Source: Terriglobia bacterium (GTDB lineage: Bacteria > Acidobacteriota > Terriglobia > Terriglobales > Acidobacteriaceae). Taken from it: 53,492 nt of DNA. The notes under the pieces were generated by a model, which worked only from the letters and a program-made list of their open reading frames with translations, ran no database searches and was not told the origin of the DNA. Position numbers and translations under genes: made by a program. Where the stretch lies: NCBI GenBank assembly GCA_020073185.1, contig JAIQFT010000026.1, positions 1 to 53,492 on the forward strand. Direction: 5' to 3'. Below, piece by piece: positions 44,706 to 53,425 of this stretch. Numbering within the stretch: the stretch's first letter is position 1; each line of letters opens with the position of its first letter.

Positions 44706-46172
44706 ATGGGCTATATCCACGAAGATTTCCTTCTGCACTCGCAAGCCGCGAAGCGCCTTTATCACGGCTATGCCGAGCATCAGCCGATCTTGGACTATCA
44801 CTGCCACCTCTCGCCCAGGGACATCGCCGAGAACCGTGGCTTTCGCAATCTTTTCGAAATCTGGCTGGAAGGCGACCACTATAAGTGGCGCGCCATGCGA
44901 GCCGACGGCGAGCCCGAGCGCTACTGCACCGGCGACGCCTCTGCGTTCGACAAGTTCCTGGCCTGGGCCCGCACCGTGCCGCACACGATTCGCAATCCGC
45001 TCTTCCACTGGGCTCATCTCGAACTCAAACGCTACTTCGGAATCGATGACTTGCTCGATGAACGCACCGCCCGCGAGATTTGGGAGAAGGCGAACGCCCA
45101 GCTTGCGGGAGAAAGCCTTCGCACTCAGGCCATCCTGAAAAAGTTCGCGGTGAAGGCCCTTTGCACCACGGACGATCCTACTGACGACCTCGCCTTCCAC
45201 CAGCAGATTGCCGGCCGGCCATTCGGCACGCGTGTCTATCCCGCATTCCGGCCCGACAGAGCGCTCAACGTGCACCAACCCAGCCTGCTCAACTCGTGGA
45301 TAGATCGCTTGGCTTCGGCCAGCAACATCGACATCGACAAGCTCGATAGCCTTCTCGCTGCCCTTCGCCAGAGGCACGATTTCTTTCACGCCATGGGCTG
45401 CCGTCTCTCCGATCATGGCCTGAACTACTGCTATGCCGATTTCTGTCCGGAATCGACGGCGGCCCGCATATTCGACAATGCCCGGGCGGGCAAGGCCGCT
45501 ACGTCGTTCGAGCAGCAGCAGTTCGCATCATTCATGATGCTCTACTTCGGCCACCTCGATGCCGAAAAAGGCTGGACCAAGCAGTTGCATTTGGGTGCGC
45601 TCCGCAACGCCAATACCCGCCTGCTGCAACAACTCGGTCCCGACACCGGCTTTGACTCCATTGGCGACTGGCCGCAGGCTGAGGCGCTGGGCCGCTACCT
45701 TGACGCACTGGATCGCGAGAATGCGCTGCCGAAAACCATCCTGTACAACGTGAACCCGGCTGACAACTACGTCCTCGCGACCATGATCGGCAACTTTCAG
45801 GACGGATCGGTGGCCGGAAAAATCCAGTTCGGTAGCGGGTGGTGGTTCCTCGATCAGAAGGAAGCCATGCAATGGCAGATCAATGCGCTGTCCAACGCAG
45901 GCCTTCTGTCGCGTTTCATCGGCATGCTCACCGATTCGCGTTCCTTCATGTCCTATCCACGCCATGAGTACTTCCGCCGCGTCCTGTGCAACATGCTTGG
46001 GGCCGACATGGAAAGTGGCGAGTTGCCAGGCGATGAAGCGCTCATCGGGGGCATGGTGCGGAACATCTGCTTCGAAAACTCCAGGCAGTATCTCGGACTG
46101 GAACTCGACCAGGGCACAACCGAAGGCGCAGTCGCCGGCAAGCAGTTGGCGAAGTGCGGAGAACCGGCATGA
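44706..46172 (+). CDS. uxaC: Uronate isomerase
   Basis: 488 residues from ATG 44706 with AGGAGGAG upstream. Amidohydrolase-fold isomerase: ILDYHCHLSPRDIAENR gives the H32-x-H34 metal pair, ALCTTDDPTDDL and GCRLSDHGLNYCY follow, and the late WWFLDQKEAM and LTDSRSFMSYPRHEYFRR are typical of UxaC. It converts galacturonate to tagaturonate and glucuronate to fructuronate. It lies 24 bp after uxaE and its stop overlaps the start of the GH105 gene (ATGA). Confidence 0.96.
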   Translation: MGYIHEDFLLHSQAAKRLYHGYAEHQPILDYHCHLSPRDIAENRGFRNLFEIWLEGDHYKWRAMRADGEPERYCTGDASAFDKFLAWARTVPHTIRNPLFHWAHLELKRYFGIDDLLDERTAREIWEKANAQLAGESLRTQAILKKFAVKALCTTDDPTDDLAFHQQIAGRPFGTRVYPAFRPDRALNVHQPSLLNSWIDRLASASNIDIDKLDSLLAALRQRHDFFHAMGCRLSDHGLNYCYADFCPESTAARIFDNARAGKAATSFEQQQFASFMMLYFGHLDAEKGWTKQLHLGALRNANTRLLQQLGPDTGFDSIGDWPQAEALGRYLDALDRENALPKTILYNVNPADNYVLATMIGNFQDGSVAGKIQFGSGWWFLDQKEAMQWQINALSNAGLLSRFIGMLTDSRSFMSYPRHEYFRRVLCNMLGADMESGELPGDEALIGGMVRNICFENSRQYLGLELDQGTTEGAVAGKQLAKCGEPA

Positions 46173-47554
46173 GCGGAGCAGCGACCGTCGTCTTCGGAAG
46201 AGCGCTGCCCTTCGTACTGGCCGTCGCCATCGGCGCAATCGCACAGACGCCGACGACGGTTCCCCAGCAGCCGGGACGCAGCGATCCATCGTTCTCCGAA
46301 CCTTCTCTCGCGCCGGGCGTGGACTATACCGTTCCCACCGAGGCCGAGATCAAGGCCACGCTCGATCGCATCCTTGCTCACTTCGTCGGCTCCACGCCGT
46401 ATCGCATCATTGATTCCAGTACCGGCAGACCCATCGCCGACTTCTCCCATCCGGTGAAAACCGCCGAAGTCGATCTCAGCAACGGAGAGTTCAACGACTG
46501 GACCTACTCTACCGGGGTTGCGCTGGCAGGCATGTTGCACGTTTCCGATGTGACCGGGGATCGCCGCTACCAGGACTACGCGCTCAAGAACTTCGACTTC
46601 ATATTCTCCCATCTCGATTACTTCCGCCGCCAGGCCCAGCAGTTTGGGCCGCGGCCGCGCGGCTATCGCCGTCTGCTGGCGATGCACGAACTCGATGACT
46701 GCGGCGCCATCGGCTTTGCTCTCATCCAGGCCTATGGGAAGAAGCCGGACCCACGCTACCGCGAGACCATCGACGTGGCTGCCGACTTCGTTTTCCACAG
46801 TATGATGCGCATGTCCGACGGCACTCTGGCGCGCCCGCGGCCGCAGCCGGTTTCCATCTGGACCGATGACATGTACATGAGCATCCCGCTGCTGGCGCAG
46901 ATGGGACACCTCACGGGCGATGGCAAGTACATCGACGATGCCGCCCGGCAAGCCATCCAGATGTCGGCACGCGTCTTCAACCCCGCCAATGGGCTCTACG
47001 ACCACGCCTGGTTTCAGGGAGTTGATCACGACCCCCGGTTCTACTGGGGCCGCGCCGACGGCTGGGCCCTGATGTCCCTGGCTGAACTTTTGAGCGTTAT
47101 GCCGGACAATCATCCGGATCGCCCACGCGTGCTCGAGCTCTTCCAAGCGGGCATTCGAGGCGTCACCGAGCTGCAAGCCGGCAATGGCCTGTGGCACCAA
47201 CTGCTCGATCGTACCGATAGCTATCTAGAGACCTCGGCATCTGCGATGTTTACCTTTGCCATTGCGCGCGGAGTGAATCGCGGTTGGCTCAGCCCGATCT
47301 ATGCCCCGGTTGCGCAAGCCGGTTGGCAGGCCGTTGCCACGCGTGTGCGTGAGAGCGGAGAGATTGACGGCATCTGCGTTGGCACGACCGCTGCCTATGA
47401 TGCCGTTTACTACTACAACCGTCCGACCAGTCTCCGCGCCATGCAGGGCTACGGCCCTACCCTGCTCGCCGGCGCGGAGATGATCCAGATGCTCCGCTCA
47501 TTCGATGTCGAACGCAAGCTCAACACCTTTCATTACCGTCCGCGCCAGAAGTAG
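46169..47554 (+). CDS. GH105 unsaturated rhamnogalacturonyl/galacturonyl hydrolase, exported
   Basis: 461 residues from ATG 46169, which overlaps the uxaC stop; an in-frame ATG 15 bp upstream is less likely. The signal peptide covers about 1-26. The (alpha/alpha)6 barrel shows the YteR/GH105 active-site motifs WTDDMYMSIP (D233/D234) and WGRADGWALM (about 293-302), with LDDCGAIGFAL and CVGTTAAYDAVYYYNRP near the end. GH105 enzymes hydrate and release the unsaturated galacturonate left by pectin lyases. The product rearranges to the KduI substrate, so this gene links to the leftward unit. Confidence 0.92.
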   Translation: MSGAATVVFGRALPFVLAVAIGAIAQTPTTVPQQPGRSDPSFSEPSLAPGVDYTVPTEAEIKATLDRILAHFVGSTPYRIIDSSTGRPIADFSHPVKTAEVDLSNGEFNDWTYSTGVALAGMLHVSDVTGDRRYQDYALKNFDFIFSHLDYFRRQAQQFGPRPRGYRRLLAMHELDDCGAIGFALIQAYGKKPDPRYRETIDVAADFVFHSMMRMSDGTLARPRPQPVSIWTDDMYMSIPLLAQMGHLTGDGKYIDDAARQAIQMSARVFNPANGLYDHAWFQGVDHDPRFYWGRADGWALMSLAELLSVMPDNHPDRPRVLELFQAGIRGVTELQAGNGLWHQLLDRTDSYLETSASAMFTFAIARGVNRGWLSPIYAPVAQAGWQAVATRVRESGEIDGICVGTTAAYDAVYYYNRPTSLRAMQGYGPTLLAGAEMIQMLRSFDVERKLNTFHYRPRQK

Positions 47555-47569
47555 TAAGAGGAGCAGTAC

Positions 47570-48742
47570 ATGGCCCGCATTATTGGCTTATTGCTGATCG
47601 GCCTGAGCTTCTTGGCTGCCGTAAGTCCCGCCACGGCGGCTTCCTCATCCGCCACCGTCACAGTGAAGAACCCCATTGGTCTCGCTCGATCCTCCGAGAC
47701 CATTGTCCTGGACGCTGCCGAGCTGCGGCGAATTCTCGGCGTCGATGACGTCCGGCGGGTCCATGTGCGCGATGCCCGCTCCTCGCAGGATCTGCTCGTT
47801 CAAGCTGTCGACTTGAACGACGACGGTACCCAGGACCAACTTCTGTTTCAGACCGACATCGGACCGTCGCAGGCGCTGAAGTTTGTTCTCACGGTTGGTG
47901 AAAAACAAATCGCCGCCCGTGAACAGTTCAAGGCCTACGGCCGTTTCGTGCGAGAACGCCGCGACGACTTCGCCTGGGAAAACGATCGCATCGCTCACCG
48001 CATGTACGGTGCGGCGCTGGAGACTTGGGCCCAGGAGCCGCTGACCAGCAGTGCGGTCGATGTGTGGAGCAAGCGCACTCGAAAGCTGGTGATCAACGAT
48101 TGGTACATGGTGGACGATTATCACCACGATCACGGTGAGGGCGCCGACCTGTACTCTGCCGGCAGCAGCCGCGGCTGCGGCGGAGACGGCCTTTGGGCCG
48201 GTGGACAACTCCATCCGTCCGCCAACTTCCGCGATTCGCGCGTGCTCGCCAACGGGCCCATCCGCGTCATGTTCGAGCTTGTCTACCCGGCATGGCAGGC
48301 GGGCGGCGTACGCGTTTCCATGGTGAAGCGAATTACCCTCGATGCCGGCCAGAACCTTGATCGCTTCGAAAGCCACTACACCGTCGAGAGTGGCTCGGGC
48401 GAACTCACTGAAGCTACCGGCATCAGGAAATCGGCGGCGGTTCAACTGGCTTTTTCGCCCGACCTTGGCACGCTCCGTGCCTGGGAATCCCTGAAGGGCG
48501 ATGATGGCCAACTGGGTTGCGCTGTCATCGTCGATCCCGCAAGCGTGATCAGTAAAGCGGAAGACAGCAAGAACTACCTTGTCACCGCGAAATTGCCGCC
48601 CGACAAGGTCGCTATCTATTACGCCGGCTTTGGCTGGAACAAGAGCGGCGACTTCAAAGGCCCCGAAGAGTGGGACCGCTACGTTGCCCAGTTCGCAACT
48701 CGCCTGCGCGCGCCGCTTCAGGTGTCGCTGGCGGTCCAGTAG
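47570..48742 (+). CDS. DUF4861 secreted protein
   Basis: 390 residues from ATG 47570 with GAGGAG upstream and a signal peptide (about 1-24). The sequence has the DUF4861 look: FVRERRDDFAWENDRIAHRMYGAALE in the first half, VDDYHHDHGEGADLYSAGSSRGCGGDGLW in the middle, and YYAGFGWNKSGDFKG near the end. The family is often found in pectin and other polysaccharide loci and has no assigned activity. The His/Asp-rich central loop (HHDHGEGAD) and the beta-sandwich-like remainder would suit a carbohydrate lyase or hydrolase (inference). It lies 15 bp after the GH105 gene. Confidence 0.8.
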   Translation: MARIIGLLLIGLSFLAAVSPATAASSSATVTVKNPIGLARSSETIVLDAAELRRILGVDDVRRVHVRDARSSQDLLVQAVDLNDDGTQDQLLFQTDIGPSQALKFVLTVGEKQIAAREQFKAYGRFVRERRDDFAWENDRIAHRMYGAALETWAQEPLTSSAVDVWSKRTRKLVINDWYMVDDYHHDHGEGADLYSAGSSRGCGGDGLWAGGQLHPSANFRDSRVLANGPIRVMFELVYPAWQAGGVRVSMVKRITLDAGQNLDRFESHYTVESGSGELTEATGIRKSAAVQLAFSPDLGTLRAWESLKGDDGQLGCAVIVDPASVISKAEDSKNYLVTAKLPPDKVAIYYAGFGWNKSGDFKGPEEWDRYVAQFATRLRAPLQVSLAVQ

Positions 48743-48767
48743 CGCCCGCTGAAGGCAAGGGGGGAAG

Positions 48768-50366
48768 ATGTCTGACGATAGCCCGCGTCGCGACTTCATA
48801 AGAGGCCTGGCAGCTGTCACCGCCGTAACCGTTCCAGTCGCAAGCGCGTACGGTGCGGAACGGGTTCCGGCTCCGCAGGGCTCTCGTACCTCGCTGTGCA
48901 GCATCCTCGACTTCGGCGCCGTTCCCGACGGCAAGACTCTGTGCACTGCGGCGATCCAGGCAGCAGTGGACACTTGTGCGAAGTCCGGCGGAGGCAAGGT
49001 CATCGTGCCGGCCGGCAACTTTCTCACCAGCGCAATCTTCCTAAAGAGCCACATGGAAGTCGAGATTCTGGCAGGTGCGACTCTCCTGTTCACCACCGAC
49101 TTCAGTGCTGTACCTGCCATACAAGGGCGCTGGGAAGGGATCGATCGTACAACCTATGCCGCTTTGTTCACCGGGCTTGATCTGGAGAACGTCTCCATCA
49201 CCGGCCGCGGCGTACTCGATGGACAGGGCGAAGCCTGGTGGAAAGCCTTTCGCCAGGACCGGAATCTGCGGCGCAAGCTGGGGCTCGAGGAGCGCGAACC
49301 GGAGAATCCTCCCGGATCCCTGCTGCAATGGGGCCGCCCGCGGATGATCAACCTCTTCCGCTGCCGCAACGTTCGGATCGCCGGCATCAGCATCGTCAAC
49401 GCGCCCTCGTGGAATGTCCACCCGGTGCGGTGCGCTAACGTGGTCATCGACGGTCTCACCATCACCGCGCCCGAAAATTCTCCCAACACCGACGGTATCG
49501 ATCCCGACTCCTGCCGCAATGTGCGCATCGCAAACTGCTACATCAGCGTGGGCGACGACTGCATCATTATTAAGTCTGGGTACAAATTCCGCGAGGATGG
49601 AATCCCCTGCGAGAATCTCACTATCACCGATTGCATCTTCGGCACAGGTCATGCCGGCGTGGGAATAGGCAGCGAAACAGCGGGCGGCGTGAGAAACGTT
49701 GCCATCAGCAACTGCGTCTGCGACGGAACCCAGCGCGGGCTACGCTTCAAGACCGCCAGGAGCCGCGGCAACGTCGTGGAGAACGTCCGCGCCTCCAACC
49801 TGGTGATGCGTCATGTCGGCGAGGCCGTGGTGGTCACCATGTTCTACACCGGGGGCGACCTTCACAAGTCCGAACCGGTCAACGAGGGTACGCCCCGGTT
49901 CCGCAACTTCCATTTCAGTGACATCTTCGCCACCAATGTTAAGAAGGCGGCAGTCATCGAAGGCCTTCCCGAGATGCCGATCGAAGAACTCAGTATCAGC
50001 AACTTCGCGGTCGAGAGTGCGGAAAGCGGCATTGCTTGTACCAACGCAATCGGCGTCAGATTCTCCGATGCCGTGGTGAATGCGGCGAAGGGACCGATGC
50101 TCGTTGCTGATACGGTTCACGACCTTGTCCTCAGCGGGGCGACCACGCGCAAGCCAAACAGCGGCGAACCCGTCGTTCGCCTGGAAAACGTTACCGACGC
50201 GGTGGTGCATTCCTGCACCGCTCCCGAAGGTACCAGCACCTTCCTCGAACTGAAGGGTGCGGCCAACCGCGACATCAGCTTGATCGGCAACCGCTTGAGC
50301 CGCGCTGCTGACGAGGTCGGCTTGGTCGACGGCGCCAGCGACAGCGCCATCGTCCAGCGAAGTTGA
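48768..50366 (+). CDS. GH28 polygalacturonase-like glycoside hydrolase with Tat signal
   Basis: 532 residues. The N-terminus carries a twin-arginine signal (SPRRDFIRGLAA). The right-handed beta-helix has the GH28 motifs NTDGID (240-245), GDDC (262-265), H295 in GTGHAGVGIGSE, and RFK (326-328, where RIK is usual). The three acids D242, D263 and D264 are in place. Canonical enzymes read GHG; here it is GHA. The about 120 C-terminal residues continue helix-like repeats. It would cleave polygalacturonan or rhamnogalacturonan outside the cytoplasm as a folded protein. It is the last gene of the rightward unit, 25 bp after DUF4861. Confidence 0.92.
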   Translation: MSDDSPRRDFIRGLAAVTAVTVPVASAYGAERVPAPQGSRTSLCSILDFGAVPDGKTLCTAAIQAAVDTCAKSGGGKVIVPAGNFLTSAIFLKSHMEVEILAGATLLFTTDFSAVPAIQGRWEGIDRTTYAALFTGLDLENVSITGRGVLDGQGEAWWKAFRQDRNLRRKLGLEEREPENPPGSLLQWGRPRMINLFRCRNVRIAGISIVNAPSWNVHPVRCANVVIDGLTITAPENSPNTDGIDPDSCRNVRIANCYISVGDDCIIIKSGYKFREDGIPCENLTITDCIFGTGHAGVGIGSETAGGVRNVAISNCVCDGTQRGLRFKTARSRGNVVENVRASNLVMRHVGEAVVVTMFYTGGDLHKSEPVNEGTPRFRNFHFSDIFATNVKKAAVIEGLPEMPIEELSISNFAVESAESGIACTNAIGVRFSDAVVNAAKGPMLVADTVHDLVLSGATTRKPNSGEPVVRLENVTDAVVHSCTAPEGTSTFLELKGAANRDISLIGNRLSRAADEVGLVDGASDSAIVQRS

Positions 50367-50441
50367 GATTTCAGGTGGAACAACCTCCCAAGCCTGCACA
50401 GCTCGCCGAATCGCCCGGGCCAATGGACTCACGACTGACAA

Positions 50442-52406
50442 CTACTTCGCAGGCGTCTGGCGCGGCTTGATCATGTCGCCCAAGTAATCCGTTCTTGACG
50501 GGTCGCGCACCAGGTGCGGGTAGCGGTCCCCGTCGTGATAGTTCACGGAATAGGTCTTGTAGTATTCGGAATTTTCCACCAGCAACTGAATGGGCGCGGA
50601 GTCGTTCTTCGCCGCTTTGACGGCGTCGTGGAGCACTTCGGCCGAATACTTCCGCCCATTGACGGCGACGATGGTCATGCCCGGCATGATCCCGGACTGA
50701 TACGCGGGCATGAAAAAGACGGAATCGGCGACGCGCCCGGTGCGGTTGAGGAGCAGGCCGAGGGAATAGCGCAAGTCGGCATCCCGCTCGATGGAATCGC
50801 GGGTGCGCTGCAGGCCGCTGGGCGTGTCGGTGTAGACCAGCTTCCAGCCGCTGCCCTCGAGGCCGCCGAGCGGGGCGTTGGGACCGACCGTGGCGACGCG
50901 GTCGAGGAGGAACTTGCGCCAGTCGTTGGGCGCGACCTGGTTGAGAGTGGAAACGACGTCGTCAATCGTGTACGGCTTCACGTTCGGCGCGACACCCGGC
51001 GGATTATCGGGCGGGCCGTAGAACAGCTTGGCGAAATCGTCCATGGATTTCTGGTTGTTGGTGAGGCGGCGAATGGTGGCGTCGACGTCCAACCAGATGA
51101 GGGCGCCTTCATCGTAGAAATCGACGCCGCGGCGCCAACTCGACCACTGCGGCGATGATTCGTAGAGGATTTGCGCGGCGACCGCGGTGTCCTCCAACGG
51201 GCGCCACTGCCGGCCGGGGCGATGCGCCAGCTCGGCGGCGAGCAGGGCGACGTTGTCGCGAAAATCGTCAGCCGACCAAATGCCGGAGCGCGCGGCCAGC
51301 AGCTTGCCGAAATACTGCGTCAGACCTTCGTACACCCAGAGCAACTCGCCTTTCATGGGCTGCTGGAAGTCGGGTGTGCTGAGCCCCAGCGGCCGACGGT
51401 ACTTGCCGTTCCAGGAGTGGGTGTATTCGTGCGGCAGCAGATCGCCGAAAGCGACGCGGCGCAGGTTGTCATCAATGAGGGCGCGCTCGGAGACGCGGCT
51501 GTCGTTGGACTCGTGGTGCTCCAGGCCGAAGTGCGCGACGTGATCGCTGAGCGAGAGCAGGAAGTGATAATCGCGGTAGTGGCGCGCGCCAAACAGAGCG
51601 CCACCTTCGGCGACGAGGTTGCGCATCCGGTTCTGCACGTCTGGGCCGATGTCAACGGCGGCGGCGCTGTCGGCCGCCATGTCCAGCTCAGCCGGACGCG
51701 CTTCGCCTTCGGGCGACAGCGGCACGGAGCGGTAGTATTCGCCGGCGATGACCGGCGAGTCCACCAGCGTGGTCAGCGTGGCGGGCTGGAAGAGAGCCAT
51801 ATTCATCTTCTGGCTGTCGACACGCTGTAGCGTCCCAGACTGCGGCAGCGCGGTGCCGAACTTCCATCCTTGCGGCAGCGTTAGCGAAGCCTCGTACGTC
51901 AGTTGGTCGCTGGTAAATCCGGCGGGATAAAGGAGGAGTTGGTTCCAACTGATGACTGCGAGCTTGTCGGTGGCGCTGCCGCCGGCAGAGAAGCCTCCTT
52001 CGCCGGCGACGGGCGAGGCGTAGTCGAGCGCGATTTCGAGCTGGCTCACGCCCGCCGGGATGGTGAGGTGGTAGGTAAACATGTCCGCATCGTCGCGGCG
52101 CCAGGGAAGCGTCTGCCCACCGGCGCTGAATTTCAGGCCGACGCTGTCCACAATCGGGCCATGGGGCATGTGTTCGCCGGGAATCCACTTGGGGTAAAGC
52201 AGGGTGAGCGGTCCGGGTGTGACCGTCATGGTAAGGCGCGCGTGCAGAATCTTCTGCGCGGCCTGGGTGGCATCCACCGCGAGGGAGATGGTCGGCGGAA
52301 GCACTTTGGCAGGGGCGGCGGAGCGGCGCTGCGGCGCGGCAGCCAGGGCCATAGTAGAGGTTAAGAGCAGGCACCAAAGGACAAGACGAGGACGAGCCAA
52401 AATCAT
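50442..52406 (-). CDS. M61 family metallopeptidase with PDZ domain
   Basis: 654 residues with a signal peptide (about 1-24). An N-terminal beta-sandwich domain (about 40-230, with PKWIPGEHMPHGPI) is followed by the gluzincin domain: H326-EYTH-330 in LPHEYTHSWNGK and the downstream WVYEGLTQYFG with the third zinc-binding Glu. A PDZ domain lies about 560-640 (SVFFMPAYQSGIMPGMTIVAVNGRKYS). The family resembles glycyl aminopeptidases, which remove N-terminal Gly or Ala. It is exported. It is convergent with the GH28 gene and divergent from tmk. Confidence 0.92.
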   Translation of the reverse strand: MILARPRLVLWCLLLTSTMALAAAPQRRSAAPAKVLPPTISLAVDATQAAQKILHARLTMTVTPGPLTLLYPKWIPGEHMPHGPIVDSVGLKFSAGGQTLPWRRDDADMFTYHLTIPAGVSQLEIALDYASPVAGEGGFSAGGSATDKLAVISWNQLLLYPAGFTSDQLTYEASLTLPQGWKFGTALPQSGTLQRVDSQKMNMALFQPATLTTLVDSPVIAGEYYRSVPLSPEGEARPAELDMAADSAAAVDIGPDVQNRMRNLVAEGGALFGARHYRDYHFLLSLSDHVAHFGLEHHESNDSRVSERALIDDNLRRVAFGDLLPHEYTHSWNGKYRRPLGLSTPDFQQPMKGELLWVYEGLTQYFGKLLAARSGIWSADDFRDNVALLAAELAHRPGRQWRPLEDTAVAAQILYESSPQWSSWRRGVDFYDEGALIWLDVDATIRRLTNNQKSMDDFAKLFYGPPDNPPGVAPNVKPYTIDDVVSTLNQVAPNDWRKFLLDRVATVGPNAPLGGLEGSGWKLVYTDTPSGLQRTRDSIERDADLRYSLGLLLNRTGRVADSVFFMPAYQSGIMPGMTIVAVNGRKYSAEVLHDAVKAAKNDSAPIQLLVENSEYYKTYSVNYHDGDRYPHLVRDPSRTDYLGDMIKPRQTPAK

Positions 52407-52488
52407 CAGTGCTCCCGGATGGAGTTACGTTTTGCGAGTACGCCCCCACTGGCGCGCCCGCCGCAGATGCTCGAAGCGCGATGGTATC

Positions 52489-53184
52489 ATGGCGCGCGTG
52501 AGCGCACGAAAACGAGGCCGGTTCATCACCTTCGAAGGGTTGGATGGCTGCGGCAAAAGCACGCAATTGAAGCGGCTGGCGGAGGTACTGCGCGCCGAAG
52601 GCATCGAGGTGGTGGTCACGCGCGAACCGGGAGGAACGCCGATTGGAGAGCGCCTGCGCAGCATCGTGCTCGATTCGGCGACTTTGGGCCTGGCGCCGCG
52701 CGCCGAGCTGGCAATCCTGTTTGCGGCGCGCGCGCAACAGGCTTACGAGAAGATTTTGCCTGCGCTCAACGCAGGAATTTGGGTGCTGTGCGACCGCTTC
52801 ACCGATTCGTCGGAGGCGTACCAGGGCGGCGGGCGCGGCCTGGGCAGCGAGGCGGTATTGACCATGCACTGGGTGGTGTGCGGCGATCTTCAGCCCGACA
52901 TGACGGTGCTGATGGATTCCGATGTGGCCTCCAGCGTGGCGCGGGCGCGGCGCCGCAACCTGGCAAAGGTGGCAACCGCGCAGGGTGGCGAGGCCGACGA
53001 GAACCGCTTCGAGCAGGAGAACCAGGCGTTCTTCACGCGCGTGCAGCAGGCCTATCACGCCATCGCCAAACGCGAGCCGCAGCGCGTGCTGATGCTGGAC
53101 GCGCGGCGGCCGGGGGATGTGGTGCATGGCGAGATTGTTGAAGTCGTGCGGCAAAGATTCCTGGGCGTGGCAAACTCGGCGTGA
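52489..53184 (+). CDS. tmk: Thymidylate kinase
   Basis: 231 residues from ATG 52489; the longer frame from 52204 runs through the M61 gene. P-loop GLDGCGKST (17-25), TREPGGTPIGE, the DR motif VLCDRFTDSSEAYQGGGRG, and the lid region with RARRRN and ENRFEQE. It phosphorylates dTMP to dTDP for DNA synthesis. TATCAT lies just before the ATG and no Shine-Dalgarno is seen, so a leaderless mRNA or the in-frame GTG at 52498 are possible. Length matches the family (about 210-230). Confidence 0.95.
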   Translation: MARVSARKRGRFITFEGLDGCGKSTQLKRLAEVLRAEGIEVVVTREPGGTPIGERLRSIVLDSATLGLAPRAELAILFAARAQQAYEKILPALNAGIWVLCDRFTDSSEAYQGGGRGLGSEAVLTMHWVVCGDLQPDMTVLMDSDVASSVARARRRNLAKVATAQGGEADENRFEQENQAFFTRVQQAYHAIAKREPQRVLMLDARRPGDVVHGEIVEVVRQRFLGVANSA

Positions 53185-53186
53185 TC

Positions 53187-53300
53187 CTATCCGGCAGCAA
53201 CTTTCTTCGGCCTGCCGCCGAGCCGGCCATTCCTGCGCGAAGCCGATGTTTTGACCGCACTCCTGGACTTGCCTCCGGCCGCTCCCAAGCGTGCCGCCAT
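53187..53300 (-). CDS. Tiny basic ORF (37 aa) ending in NGRLGGRPKK-type tail
   Basis: It reads from ATG 53300 and ends in RRNGRLGGRPKKVAAG. The NG-x-x-GGRP(K/R)K tail recurs in small bacterial proteins of unknown function. There is no ribosome-binding site of note. It may be a remnant of a longer gene broken by the IS element next to it. Confidence 0.35.
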   Translation of the reverse strand: MAARLGAAGGKSRSAVKTSASRRNGRLGGRPKKVAAG

Positions 53301-53425
53301 CCACTGTCTCGAGCCGAAGAATCTTTCAATCAGCTATCACCTAACCCAAACGTCTAGCAGCCCGTGGTGCAAGTCTGGATTCGTGAGCGGAAAGTACTGA
53401 AGTATCCACAGGCATAGTTCGTAGA

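Noticed and set aside
45953-47200. Minus-strand ORF of 415 codons
   Set aside because: Antisense to the end of uxaC and the GH105 gene, which are clearly real.
47645-49120. Minus-strand ORF of 491 codons
   Set aside because: Antisense to the DUF4861 and GH28 genes; no recognisable domain.
51688-53304. Minus-strand ORF of 538 codons spanning two genes
   Set aside because: It crosses tmk (antisense) and the M61 gene in a wrong frame; it is a composition artefact.
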